From: Occultella gossypii
Lineage (GTDB): Bacteria; Actinomycetota; Actinomycetes; Actinomycetales; Beutenbergiaceae
Assembly (NCBI RefSeq): GCF_019947135.1
Contig: NZ_JAGSHT010000011.1
Coordinates: 1 to 64,000, forward strand
Reading direction: 5' to 3'
Length of the DNA stretch: 64,000 bases
Shown here: piece after piece, positions 28,099 through 37,192 of the stretch
How the letters are laid out: every line of letters begins with the position of its first letter
Position numbering within the stretch: position 1 is the stretch's first letter
Position numbers and translations under genes: made by a program
The notes under the pieces: generated by a model
The model's database searches: none
Told to the model about the DNA's origin: nothing
What the model saw: only the letters and a program-made list of their open reading frames with translations

Positions 28099-28971
28099 AT
28101 GAACGCACGCCAGCGCCACGAGGCGCGTTCGGCGTACGCGATGCTGCTCCCGAGTCTGATCGGTGTGATCGGCTTCCTGCTGCTGCCGGTGCTGATCGTG
28201 GTCGCGCTGTCCTTCATGCGGTGGAACCTGATCAGTGCGCCCGAATGGGTGGGCCTGGAGAACTACGCCTACATCCTCACGTCGGGCCGGTTCGGGAACT
28301 CGCTCCTGGTCACGGCCCTGTTCGTGCTGCTGGCCATCCCGATCTCGATCGGGATGGGTCTGCTGCTCGCCATCGCGATCAACCGGGGCCTGCCCGGCAC
28401 CAGTTGGCTGCGGGTGCTGTACGTGCTGCCCTGGGTCTGCGCTCCGCTGGCCCTTGGCGTGGTGTGGAAGTGGATCTTCGACCCCACCAACGGTGCGCTG
28501 AACGCGATCATCGGGCGCCGGGTCGAGTGGCTCACCGACCCCGACCTGGCGCTGCCGGCCGTGGTGTTCGTGCAGGTCTGGTCCACGGTGGGGTACATCT
28601 CGCTGTTCTTCCTGGCTGGGCTCCAGCAGATCCCACGGGCCGTGTACGAGGCCGCCATGCTCGACGGCGCGGGCGGGGTCCGCACGCTCGTCTCGATCAC
28701 GCTGCCGCTGCTGCGCCCGACGATGTTCTTCGTGACCGTCACCTCAGTCATCTCCTCGTTTCAGGTGTTCGACTCGATCTACGCGATGACCGGCGGTGGC
28801 CCCGCGTTCCGCACCGACGTCATCGCCGCCCGCATCTACGACGAGGCGTTCGTCGGGTTGCGGCTCGGCCGGGCCGCCGCGATGGCCGTGGTGCTGTTCG
28901 TGGTGCTCGTCGGCGTCACTCTCGTCCAGCAGCGCTATTTCCAGCGCCGGATCACCTACGACATGTCATGA
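28099..28971 (+). CDS. Carbohydrate ABC transporter permease, MalF/UgpA type
   Basis: 290 residues, six membrane helices. The cytoplasmic loop that docks the ATPase is EAAMLDGAGGVRTLVSITLPLLRP, cited here in two parts: EAAMLDGAGG at about residues 185-194, followed by the ITLPLLRP segment. The late motif VFDSIYAMTGGGPAFRT is typical of sugar permeases. GGGAG precedes the ATG. It overlaps the next permease gene by four bases (ATGA). No binding-protein or ATPase gene is adjacent, so the partner lies elsewhere. Confidence 0.9.
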   Translation: MNARQRHEARSAYAMLLPSLIGVIGFLLLPVLIVVALSFMRWNLISAPEWVGLENYAYILTSGRFGNSLLVTALFVLLAIPISIGMGLLLAIAINRGLPGTSWLRVLYVLPWVCAPLALGVVWKWIFDPTNGALNAIIGRRVEWLTDPDLALPAVVFVQVWSTVGYISLFFLAGLQQIPRAVYEAAMLDGAGGVRTLVSITLPLLRPTMFFVTVTSVISSFQVFDSIYAMTGGGPAFRTDVIAARIYDEAFVGLRLGRAAAMAVVLFVVLVGVTLVQQRYFQRRITYDMS

Positions 28972-29852
28972 CCGAGACCACCCGCAGCCACACCCGACCG
29001 GTCCGGCCCGGAGCGCCGTCCTGGCGCGCGTCCCGGGTGTTCGCGAACGCGCTCACCTACGCATTCCTCATCGCCGGTGGCCTGCTCATGCTCGGCCCGT
29101 TCGTGTTCTCGGTGATGACATCGCTGAAGACCCCGAAGCAGTTCAACACCACGTGGCCATTGACGCTGCCGGAGCCGGTCACGGTCGAGAACTTCACGGC
29201 GCTGTTCTCCGAGCAGTACAACTTCGTGGTGCCGATCGCGGTGACGGCGCAGGTGGTCCTGGTGCTCGTGCTCGGCCAGATGCTCACGTCGATCCTGGCC
29301 GCCTACGCGTTCGCCCAGCTGGACTTCCCCGGCCGGGACGCGCTGTTCTGGGTCTACCTGTCCACGCTGATGATCCCCGCGGTCGTCACGATCATCCCGC
29401 TGTACTCGATGATGACGACGCTCGGCCTGAAGAACTCGTTCGCCGGCCTCGTGGTGCCGTTCCTGTTCGGCTCCCCCTACGCGATCTTCCTGCTCCGGGA
29501 GAATTTCCGGTCCACCCCCTCCGACGTGCTGGACGCCGCGAAGATCGACGGCGCCGGGGTGCTGCGCCGGCTCTGGCAGGTGATGGTCCCGATGAACAAG
29601 CCGATCCTGGCGACCCTGCTGCTGATCACCGTGGTGAGCCAGTGGAACAACTTCATGTGGCCGCTGATCATCGCGCCGGCGCCGGAGTGGAACGTCATCA
29701 CCGTCGCCACCGCCGCCCTGCAGACGCAGTACAACGGCAACTGGACGCTCGTCATGGCCGCGACCACGATCGCGCTCGCGCCGCTGGTGATCCTGTTCCT
29801 GGTGTTCCAGAAGCAGATCACCTCCTCGCTCGGGGTGACCGGGGTGCGATGA
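28968..29852 (+). CDS. Carbohydrate ABC transporter permease, MalG/UgpE type
   Basis: 294 residues, six membrane helices. The EAA loop reads DVLDAAKIDGAGVLRRLWQV, and the segment after it (VPMNKPILATLLLITVVSQW) is characteristic of MalG-type permeases. The N-terminal 25 residues are cytoplasmic and Arg-rich. It pairs with the upstream MalF-type gene through an ATGA overlap. Substrate not predictable. It ends 53 bp from the convergent Arg/Gly-rich gene. Confidence 0.9.
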   Translation: MTETTRSHTRPVRPGAPSWRASRVFANALTYAFLIAGGLLMLGPFVFSVMTSLKTPKQFNTTWPLTLPEPVTVENFTALFSEQYNFVVPIAVTAQVVLVLVLGQMLTSILAAYAFAQLDFPGRDALFWVYLSTLMIPAVVTIIPLYSMMTTLGLKNSFAGLVVPFLFGSPYAIFLLRENFRSTPSDVLDAAKIDGAGVLRRLWQVMVPMNKPILATLLLITVVSQWNNFMWPLIIAPAPEWNVITVATAALQTQYNGNWTLVMAATTIALAPLVILFLVFQKQITSSLGVTGVR

Positions 29853-29905
29853 GGCGGTACTCCTGACGTGAGGTGAGCTCGGAGAAATCGCGTTAGTAGC
29901 TGCTC

Positions 29906-30511
29906 TCAGAGGCCGGGCCCGTCCGAGCGCAACTTGTCGACCTCCGCCATGGCCTCGCGGAGCTGGCCGAGCCATTCGTCGGCGTGCTCACCGACGAGCT
30001 GCACCGACCAGGCGAGCGCGTCCGAGCGGGACCGGGCCACCCCGGCGTCGACGAGGGTGTCGAGCACCCGCCGCTCGGGCTGACGCAGGCGTGTCATCAC
30101 CGGCGCGGCGACGTGGGTGAAGAGCGCCTCGCTCTCACCGAGGCGTGCGCCCCATGAGACCTTGCGTTGGTAGCGGGCCTGGGCCTCCTCGGCGATCTCG
30201 ATCCGCTCGGCCCTGGTCTCGGCGCGGAACCGGCTGATCCGGCCCTCCGCCTCGGCGCCGTCGGCCTCCTCGGCGAGGGTGCCGACCACCAGGATCTCCT
30301 CGCGGTCGACGGTCACCTCGACCTCGCTGAACCACGCCTTCGGCAGCCGACCGCGGAACCAGTCCTCGGCGTCGTCGGCAGCCGGTAGGCCGGCGACCTG
30401 CCAGCCACCACGCCCACGTCCGCCCGGGCCACCGCCGCGGCCACGGCCGCGCCCACGTCTCCCGGCCTGCTCGTGACCTTCGCGGGTCTCGTCGTACTCA
30501 TCTCGGGTCAT
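29906..30511 (-). CDS. Conserved hypothetical protein with Arg/Gly-rich N-terminus
   Basis: 201 residues from ATG 30511; ATG 30514 is immediately before it, and GGAG at 30517-30520 is 5 and 2 nt away respectively. Residues about 15-38 are an RGG-type low-complexity stretch, often nucleic-acid binding. The rest is acidic and helical (VEVTVDREEILVVGTLAEE, then RVLDTLVDAGVARSRSDALA), the last part resembling a short ribbon-helix-helix-like or regulatory segment. No enzyme motif. Three 8-bp tandem repeats lie just upstream. I cannot name the family with confidence. Confidence 0.7.
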   Translation of the reverse strand: MTRDEYDETREGHEQAGRRGRGRGRGGGPGGRGRGGWQVAGLPAADDAEDWFRGRLPKAWFSEVEVTVDREEILVVGTLAEEADGAEAEGRISRFRAETRAERIEIAEEAQARYQRKVSWGARLGESEALFTHVAAPVMTRLRQPERRVLDTLVDAGVARSRSDALAWSVQLVGEHADEWLGQLREAMAEVDKLRSDGPGL

Positions 30512-30535
30512 CATGTCTCCGCCTTCTCGGACCGC

Positions 30536-30559
30536 TTACAGGATTACATGATTACACCG
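30536..30559 (-). promoter_or_regulatory. Three tandem 8-bp repeats, candidate operator
   Basis: TTACAGGA, TTACATGA and TTACACCG follow each other without gaps 25-48 bp upstream of the Arg/Gly-rich gene. The AT-rich repeats stand out in GC-rich DNA. Likely a regulator site or part of the promoter; binding protein unknown. Confidence 0.5.
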
Positions 30560-30608
30560 TTAGGGCGGGGGGTCTACGGCGTGGCTCTCCTCTAGCCGGT
30601 CGTCGCCA

Positions 30609-32438
30609 CTACGCCATGCCCGCCGGAGTTGCGAACACCGTCCAGGGCACCGTCGCGCTGACGGTGTCAGGTGCGACGCGTAGCGGCTCGATCTCGAGCG
30701 ACTCGATCAGGTCGAGGTTGCCCTCGCTCCACTCGATCAGCTCTCGCCGGGTGCTCGCCAGTCGCGCGAGCAGACCGGCGTAGCGGCGTTGGAGGACCTC
30801 CCAGCCGAAGACCTTGTTGTCCGCGAGCCACCGGTCGCGGTGCGCCTGCTCGAGTCGTGCGACGGCGGTCTCCACCTCCGGCACGAGCTCCGTCGCCAGG
30901 CGTTTCGCCGCAAGGCGGTCGCCGGCCAGGTAGGCGGGACGTAGAGCAAGGTGAAGCTCCGTCTTCAGCCCGAGCGCCCGGCACAGCTGGGCGATGACCC
31001 CGAGCCGCCGATCCGGGCCGCTCGAGGTCTCGGCGAGACTCAGCCGCGCACCGAGCTTGTGCATCCGCTCGGCGACCTCGTCCGAGAGCCCGATCTCCCC
31101 GAACGAGATCAGTGGGTCCAGCCACAGCAGCCACTTGCTGGGGTTCGGCGGTTCGATGGCACCCGTGCGATCGGTGTCGTCGAACGGGTCGTCGATCTCC
31201 GACGCCGCCACCCACAACTCCTGACTCACCCCGAGGGAAGCAAGACCGGCGTCCGTCTCCTGCGCGGTCAGTCCGTACGCGCGGTCCGCCGCGTGGGCGA
31301 GCGCAGGCAGGCAGGAGAAGTAGTCGCACTCGTTTCCGTCGTTGCCCCACATCGTGATCATCGCCTCGTCCACGCCGGCGGCGATCGCCCCGCCGACGGC
31401 AGCGGTGCAGGCAGTGATCGACTCCGGCAGCCGCGTCCAAAGCCGACCCCAGCTCGCGCACCCACCGGCCATCACCGTGGGCAGCGGTTGATGCTGGCGC
31501 AGCTTCTGCGCGTAGTAGGAGTCGGTGTGATGGAAGTAGTCCCAGTACACCAGCGTGAGGCCGTGCGGCAGGGCGTCCAGCGTCTGCGTCGCGATGGTGC
31601 GGTCGGTGCGGTAGTAGTCCTTCGCGCCGTGCTCGACGTCGAAGAGCATGTCGCTCCACATCATCGGCTCGACCCCCAGCTCGCGGCAGATCGCGGCGAC
31701 GTCGTCGACGTGCCGCAGGAACCAGCCCATGCGGTCGGACGGGTCGGGGGCGCCGTCCGCGAACCCGTACGCCTCATCCAGGCCGAGGTGTACCCGCGCC
31801 GACCGGAACGGAGCCGTCGCGGCGGAGATCATCGCCCGGATCAGCTCCAAGCCGCCCTCGTCCCCGATGCGGATCACCTCCGGTGCGACGCGGATCCCGG
31901 CGAACGGCGGCCACTTCAGGATCTGTCGCAGGTGCCCGAGGGTCTGGATCACCGGCACGACCTCGATGCCGAAGCCGTGCGCGATGTCATCGATCCGGCG
32001 GAGCTCGTCCTGGCTGTACCGACCGCGCCCGTGGCCGATGTACGGCTGACCCGGAACCTCGTAGGTGTCTTCGAGGTAGAGGTACAGCGTCGAGTAGCCC
32101 ATGAGCGCGGCGCTCGCGAGGTACCGCTCCACGGTCTCCACCCTCATCACGGCGTTGCGGGACATGTCGATCATCACGCTGAGTCGCCGCAGCTCCCTCT
32201 GTGCGTGGATCGCCCGGATCGTGGTCGGCTCCTCGCGGAGCGCGAGCGCTGCCCGCATCGCGTCCGCGAGGGCGTGGTAGCTCACCCGGGTCGCGTTCTC
32301 GCCGTGGTCGACGGCGAACCCCGCCTCTGCCTGTACGGACAGTTCCGCGCTCTCCCAGCGCCGCACCTGCTCCTGGGAGCTCACGAGCTCCAGGGCACGT
32401 CGTACCGATGCCCGTACCTGTTCATGGTCGTTGCTCAC
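30609..32438 (-). CDS. GH20-like beta-N-acetylhexosaminidase (paralogue 1)
   Basis: 609 residues from GTG 32438, which overlaps the upstream stop by four bases (GTGA) and has GGAG 8 nt before it; the in-frame ATG 32447 is less well supported. Catalytic barrel: MIDMSRNAVM strand, YLYLEDTYEVPGQPYIGHGR, IQTLGHLRQIL, and the GH20 Asp-Glu pair in VHLGLDEAYG (residues 221-222). Trp-rich strands MMWSDMLFD and ITMWGNDGNE complete the pocket. No signal peptide, so it acts on imported HexNAc oligosaccharides. Last gene of the ROK-divergent operon. Clearly paralogous to the protein at 44725, probably 35-45% identical by eye. Confidence 0.82.
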   Translation of the reverse strand: MSNDHEQVRASVRRALELVSSQEQVRRWESAELSVQAEAGFAVDHGENATRVSYHALADAMRAALALREEPTTIRAIHAQRELRRLSVMIDMSRNAVMRVETVERYLASAALMGYSTLYLYLEDTYEVPGQPYIGHGRGRYSQDELRRIDDIAHGFGIEVVPVIQTLGHLRQILKWPPFAGIRVAPEVIRIGDEGGLELIRAMISAATAPFRSARVHLGLDEAYGFADGAPDPSDRMGWFLRHVDDVAAICRELGVEPMMWSDMLFDVEHGAKDYYRTDRTIATQTLDALPHGLTLVYWDYFHHTDSYYAQKLRQHQPLPTVMAGGCASWGRLWTRLPESITACTAAVGGAIAAGVDEAMITMWGNDGNECDYFSCLPALAHAADRAYGLTAQETDAGLASLGVSQELWVAASEIDDPFDDTDRTGAIEPPNPSKWLLWLDPLISFGEIGLSDEVAERMHKLGARLSLAETSSGPDRRLGVIAQLCRALGLKTELHLALRPAYLAGDRLAAKRLATELVPEVETAVARLEQAHRDRWLADNKVFGWEVLQRRYAGLLARLASTRRELIEWSEGNLDLIESLEIEPLRVAPDTVSATVPWTVFATPAGMA

Positions 32439-35400
32439 GTGTCGCACTCCATCTCGCTCTCTGCTGCTTCCAGCCGCTCGGCACGGACCGCATCCGCACG
32501 CAGTCTGCCCGTGTCCAAACCCGTCAGGGCAACCGCTACGGTCGCCGCGTCCAGGTCCCAGATCCCGAGCTCGATCCAGGCCGAACCCTCACGCTGGTCC
32601 AGCTCGACCTCAGCCTGCCCGCCGGCGTGGGTGACCTGGTAGACGGCACGGGTGCTGTTGTTGATCTCTCCCGGGAACCAGACGCTGACGAGGTAGCGAC
32701 CATTCGCGGGCAGCGCGGGCGTCCACGCGGCCGTCCCGGCCGTCGCCGGCGCGATCCACCGAGTGACGCCGCCGTCCCAGCCACGCAGATTGGACTGCGC
32801 CCAGGCGCCGGTCTCTGCGTACGCGCTTGCGCCACTCCCGGTATCGATGACCACCTGGTTGGTGGGATCGACCTCGCCGACGGCGACGATCGCCGTCGTG
32901 GTCAGCTCACCCAGGGTCACGGTCACCTCGTGCAAGGCCCCGACGGCGGCGCTCGCCGATGCTTGGACGGCCACCTCGATCGTCTGCTCGCCACCGGCGG
33001 CGACGTCGACGTCGACCGCGCCCGGGGCGGCGCTCCAGCCGGCGGGCACCCCGATTGAGAGGCAGCCTGCAACGCCTGCCGCCGGCCCCGCCGCAACAGT
33101 GATCGTCACTGTGGTCGTCCCGCCGGGGGCCGCGACATCTTCCGCGCTCACCAACAGGTTCGCGTCGAGATCGGCGTCGGTGACGGGACGGAACCGGACC
33201 GCACTGGTGCGATGGGTCCCGGCGTCCAACACTTCGAGATAGACGTCGCCGCTGCGACCGGCCGCGAAATCGTAGTACCCGAGCGATCGCCATGCGCCGC
33301 CGCCCGACGTCTGGTCCACCACCACGGTGTCCGCACCGCCTCCATGCCGGACCACGAACGCCGCCTGCGTGGTCGAGACGGTGTGGGCGGGGTACCAGAC
33401 CGACACCTCGTAGGACCCCGCCTCGGGGATGTCCGGAACCCAGCGGGCGGTGCCACCGAGGAGGCTGTCGAGGTTGTAGCGGCTGCGGGTGCCGCCCCAG
33501 CCGGCGAGACCGCTGAAGCGCCACTGCCCGGTCTCCTGGTACTGCGGCCAAGGGCTCTGCACGTGCACCACCTGCGGCTCGGTGGCGACCGCGACGGCGA
33601 CGTTCGCCGACCAGATGCCGTCCAGGTTCGCGGTGAAGCGGGGGCTGGTCCCCCACGGCAGCTCCGTCGGGGCGGTCACCGTGACCGTGTGGCGCCCGAT
33701 GTCCCCCGCCGGCACGCTCACCTGCGCGGTCGGTACGTCGATCGCCCAGCCGGCCGGGCCGGAGATCGTGACCGGGATGTCGAGTGGCTGGGAGCCGGGA
33801 TTGCTCACGGTCGCGGTCACCGCGAACTGCTGCCCGGGCTCGGCAACCCGCGGCATGCCGGCGATCACGCCGATGAGGCGCCGCGGGTCGCGAACGGTGA
33901 GCTGGAACGGCTCCGACTGCGCCGAGCCGCCGGCCCAGGTGACCGTGGCCGCGAGCGCCACGTCACCGGTCGGCTCGCCCGCCGGCACCGTGACGTCGTA
34001 GGTCCAGCTTGCCGCTCCGAAGGCCGGGATCGGGTCGGTCGGCGCGGCATCAGGTGCCGGCGTCCAGCCGCTCGGCAGGCCGAGGTCGACGGCGGTGCTC
34101 GCGAGCGCGGTTGACGTCCCGTTGCGCACCGTCACCCGGACCGAGACGTCGGCGCCCGCGACCGTGGTGCTGGGTGCGTCGACGTCCACGAGCACGTCCG
34201 CGACGGTGTGGGTTCCGGTCTGCGCAGCGGGCAGCCGGAGCGTCACCGGGTCGGTGGTGACCGCATCGGCGACGACCCGATAGCTGAAGGATGCGGTGAT
34301 CCCATCGACCGGAATGGTCCACTCGTAGGGATACGGCTGCACCGCCGACGGCACCCAGGTCCCCTCGTCGATCCGGTGCTCGAGCGTGACCTCCTCGAGG
34401 CTGTCGACCAGCACGTACGCGTCGTAGCCGGCATTTCGACCTGCGCGCGGCAGCAGCACCCCGCGCACGATCCCGAGGTTCGCATCTGCGGGCCGGGCAT
34501 GGAAGGTCGTGGTGCCGTGATCGCCGTCGACCGCCGGCACGTGCCAGGGCGCGCGGACCTCGACGTCTCGGGCGGCGAGCGCCACGATGCCGTGCGGCGG
34601 CACCGTGACGGAGATCTGCCCGGCCGGCAGGGACGCCGTCGGGCTCGCCGGCTCGCTGACCGTCTGGACGTCAACGAGATCGCCCGGTTGCAGACCCACG
34701 AGGTCGGTCGCGAGAGAGATGGTGACGGCCTGCGCTGCGCCGGTGGTGTTGGTGAGGCTGAGATATAGCGAGCCGTTGCCGACCCCGGTCAGCCAGTTGA
34801 CCGCCGGGTTGTCGACCTCGACGATGCCGCGGGGGAACCACGGCCACACGCCGTCCTCGCCGTAGAACGTGCCCGGCGCGTGGCCGAACAGGGTGTACCG
34901 GAAGTAGACGTAGTCCGCCTCGTGCACGCCCGGGAAGTCGATCTGCCCGGCAGAGCGCACCGTGTGTTCGGAGACCAGGTAGTCGATCGTCATCCCGATC
35001 TGGGCAGGCATGTGGTGGGGGTAGATCGCCGTGACTCCGCTGGGGCCCTGGAGCGGGAAGTCCGGCTTCATCTGGATCGTCTGGAAGTCGCGGCTGTAGT
35101 AGCCGGGGTAGTTCGTGTACCGCCCGATCACCATGTTGTGGGCGAGGTCGACGATCAGGTCGTCGTCGACGTAGTGGCCGAGCCGCAGCAACACGCCTGC
35201 GTAGCAGGGGTTGAACACGAAACCACCGCCGGCGTTGACACTGGCCGACGTGCTGATCTTGTACGTGGACAGGCCCTCGATGCCGAGCCCGGTCGTCGAG
35301 ACGTACCAGGCCGGCACCGTCTCGACCTCGACGTCGGTTCGGGGGTACGCCGGGAGCCCGTCGGATGGCCAGTCGTACTGCTGCATCGCAACCGGGGGCT

Positions 35401-37153
35401 CCCCTACTGTCACCTCACCCTCGGGTACCGGGCGAAGCATCACCTGGGTGATGAAGCGCTGCGCCTCGCGGTACGCGGCCGCCAGGATGTCGGCCTCGCC
35501 CGTCACCTCGTACAGCACGACGAGGTCGGACCAGAACCTGCTGTTGCTGATCCAGAACGACCGCTCCTCCGTGACCAGGGTGTACGGCGCGTCGATCTCG
35601 TGCTCGATGTAGTCCCGAGCCAGGCGCAGTGCTGCGGTGAGGTGGGAGCCATCGCGCGTCAACTGGTAGGCGGCGAGCTCGACGGCGAACCGGGGCCGGT
35701 CCCTGCCGACCTCGTCCGCCGCGATGCTCTCGACACCGAGCCGCCGGATCCCGCCGGCCCGGTGCCCGCTGAGCTCGTATAGGGCGTTCAGCATGATCGC
35801 GTCGCCGGCGACGTAGCCGAGCCGGTGCTGGTTGGCCACCTGCCCCGGCTTACTCAGCGGCGAGTACGCGATGCTGCCGCGGGAGAGCTGGTACTCGACC
35901 ATGGGTCGCGCCCTGTGCTCGTAGAGCGGTGCGTCGTCCGCGGTCGAGGTGAGCAGGTGCGCCGACTGCAGCACGCCACCCGCGGCGACCCGGATGTCAT
36001 CCGTGATCTCGACGTTCATGAAGCCCTTCGCGCGGCTCCACCAGCCGGAGAACGAGGGGACGAAGTCCTCGCTGTCCTCGGACGCCGGCTCGACGACGGC
36101 GAGGTCGAGCATGGTGTGGATGGTGTCCGTGAGCGAGGAGCCGTAGACGTTGCTGCGGTACGCGCGATAGTCGTAGACCTCCCGCGCGAGCGCGGTGAAG
36201 CTCTCATAGAGCGAGCCCGGGAAGGCGCAGATCCCGAACGTGAAACCGCGGCTCTCGCCGGCAGTCATGGCGGCACGCAGTCCCGGTTGCGGCGCGTAGA
36301 TCGTGGGCGTGATGTCGAGCGAGTCGTTGCGCAGACTCATCCCGAAGGGCTGGTCGTCACCCCCGATGGCCTGCTCGTGCTCGAACTCCAGCACCTCGGC
36401 AGGCACGAACACCCCCGTGGTGAGCGGTCCGCCGTCGATCTCTCGTTGGGTGAGCGCCATCGGCGCGAACAACTCCCACGCGCCACGTGGCTGCGGATCG
36501 GGGAGGACCACCTTCGCGTGCTGCTGCGCCCCGCAGAGCACCTCGTCTACGCCGGCGAGATCGGTCACCTCACCCGACTGGTAGGCCACCACGAACTCGC
36601 CGTCGGTCTGAGCGGTGATCACGAACTGCGCCTCGGGGTGGTCGCCGTCGAGGGTCCACTGCACCACCAGTTCGAACACGGTGGGGTCGCCGGCACGCAA
36701 CTCCACCGAGTTCGCGCCGCTGCGTCGCAACTCTCCGAAGCCGACCCAGTGCGGTGTCGAGCGCGGGTGTCCCGGGGTGCCGTGCTGGTACACCACCCAC
36801 TGCTCGTCCAGGCGCCTATCCGGGTCGGTGGCGGCGATCCAGGCGCCGTCTCGCCGGACCTCGAGGTCGCGCACGATCGTCGCGCCGCCTCGCCACCGCG
36901 CCTGCGAGAACGTCATCCGGTACCGGTCGCTCTCGAGGCGGGCGAGGCGGCGGATGTGCAGGTTCGGGGTCTCCAGTCGACGTAGCGGGTCAGCCAGCGT
37001 GGTGGACCGCCGGCGGGTGGGCGCCGCGGCCGCGGGTTGCACGCCGATCGCGGTCGGCAGCACGGCAGCGCCCAGGAGCAAGCCGATCGCCTGCCGCCTG
37101 CTCATGCCGCGTGGTGTCCCGGGTGCCGTGGGCTCACCTGATGTCGTCGTCAT
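32435..37153 (-). CDS. Giant Tat-exported multimodular protein, putative novel polysaccharide-active enzyme (paralogue A)
   Basis: 1572 residues; ATG 37153 with AGGAG 8 nt upstream. Tat signal SRRQAIGLLLGAAVLP (residues 18-33). Residues 50-330 are beta-rich (EVLCGAQQH, AWELFAPM, QPFGMSLRN); 340-790 helical and highly conserved with the paralogue (FVPSFSGWWSRAKGF, YTNYPGYYSRDF, FGHAPGTFYG). The C-terminal half holds Ig/NEW3-like domains (about 1000-1190, 1330-1425) and two golvesin/Xly-type modules (about 1195-1320, 1435-1560; YQETGQWRFSGLAGWGG, AETGAWAQSNLRGWDGG). I recognise no catalytic family. The layout suggests an extracellular hydrolase or lyase held on its substrate by the C-terminal modules. 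It overlaps the GH20 gene by GTGA. Confidence 0.7.
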   Translation of the reverse strand: MTTTSGEPTAPGTPRGMSRRQAIGLLLGAAVLPTAIGVQPAAAAPTRRRSTTLADPLRRLETPNLHIRRLARLESDRYRMTFSQARWRGGATIVRDLEVRRDGAWIAATDPDRRLDEQWVVYQHGTPGHPRSTPHWVGFGELRRSGANSVELRAGDPTVFELVVQWTLDGDHPEAQFVITAQTDGEFVVAYQSGEVTDLAGVDEVLCGAQQHAKVVLPDPQPRGAWELFAPMALTQREIDGGPLTTGVFVPAEVLEFEHEQAIGGDDQPFGMSLRNDSLDITPTIYAPQPGLRAAMTAGESRGFTFGICAFPGSLYESFTALAREVYDYRAYRSNVYGSSLTDTIHTMLDLAVVEPASEDSEDFVPSFSGWWSRAKGFMNVEITDDIRVAAGGVLQSAHLLTSTADDAPLYEHRARPMVEYQLSRGSIAYSPLSKPGQVANQHRLGYVAGDAIMLNALYELSGHRAGGIRRLGVESIAADEVGRDRPRFAVELAAYQLTRDGSHLTAALRLARDYIEHEIDAPYTLVTEERSFWISNSRFWSDLVVLYEVTGEADILAAAYREAQRFITQVMLRPVPEGEVTVGEPPVAMQQYDWPSDGLPAYPRTDVEVETVPAWYVSTTGLGIEGLSTYKISTSASVNAGGGFVFNPCYAGVLLRLGHYVDDDLIVDLAHNMVIGRYTNYPGYYSRDFQTIQMKPDFPLQGPSGVTAIYPHHMPAQIGMTIDYLVSEHTVRSAGQIDFPGVHEADYVYFRYTLFGHAPGTFYGEDGVWPWFPRGIVEVDNPAVNWLTGVGNGSLYLSLTNTTGAAQAVTISLATDLVGLQPGDLVDVQTVSEPASPTASLPAGQISVTVPPHGIVALAARDVEVRAPWHVPAVDGDHGTTTFHARPADANLGIVRGVLLPRAGRNAGYDAYVLVDSLEEVTLEHRIDEGTWVPSAVQPYPYEWTIPVDGITASFSYRVVADAVTTDPVTLRLPAAQTGTHTVADVLVDVDAPSTTVAGADVSVRVTVRNGTSTALASTAVDLGLPSGWTPAPDAAPTDPIPAFGAASWTYDVTVPAGEPTGDVALAATVTWAGGSAQSEPFQLTVRDPRRLIGVIAGMPRVAEPGQQFAVTATVSNPGSQPLDIPVTISGPAGWAIDVPTAQVSVPAGDIGRHTVTVTAPTELPWGTSPRFTANLDGIWSANVAVAVATEPQVVHVQSPWPQYQETGQWRFSGLAGWGGTRSRYNLDSLLGGTARWVPDIPEAGSYEVSVWYPAHTVSTTQAAFVVRHGGGADTVVVDQTSGGGAWRSLGYYDFAAGRSGDVYLEVLDAGTHRTSAVRFRPVTDADLDANLLVSAEDVAAPGGTTTVTITVAAGPAAGVAGCLSIGVPAGWSAAPGAVDVDVAAGGEQTIEVAVQASASAAVGALHEVTVTLGELTTTAIVAVGEVDPTNQVVIDTGSGASAYAETGAWAQSNLRGWDGGVTRWIAPATAGTAAWTPALPANGRYLVSVWFPGEINNSTRAVYQVTHAGGQAEVELDQREGSAWIELGIWDLDAATVAVALTGLDTGRLRADAVRAERLEAAESEMECDT

Positions 37154-37192
37154 GCGCTGTCTCCTCGCTTCGTCGCGGATGGGATGCGGTGG

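Noticed and set aside
27301-28119. Minus-strand 265-residue frame over the export-protein gene
   Set aside because: It overlaps a membrane protein with family motifs and has only charged low-complexity sequence.
34880-36985. Plus-strand frames of 300 and 386 residues opposite giant protein A
   Set aside because: Antisense to a gene with clear paralogue conservation; no recognisable domains.
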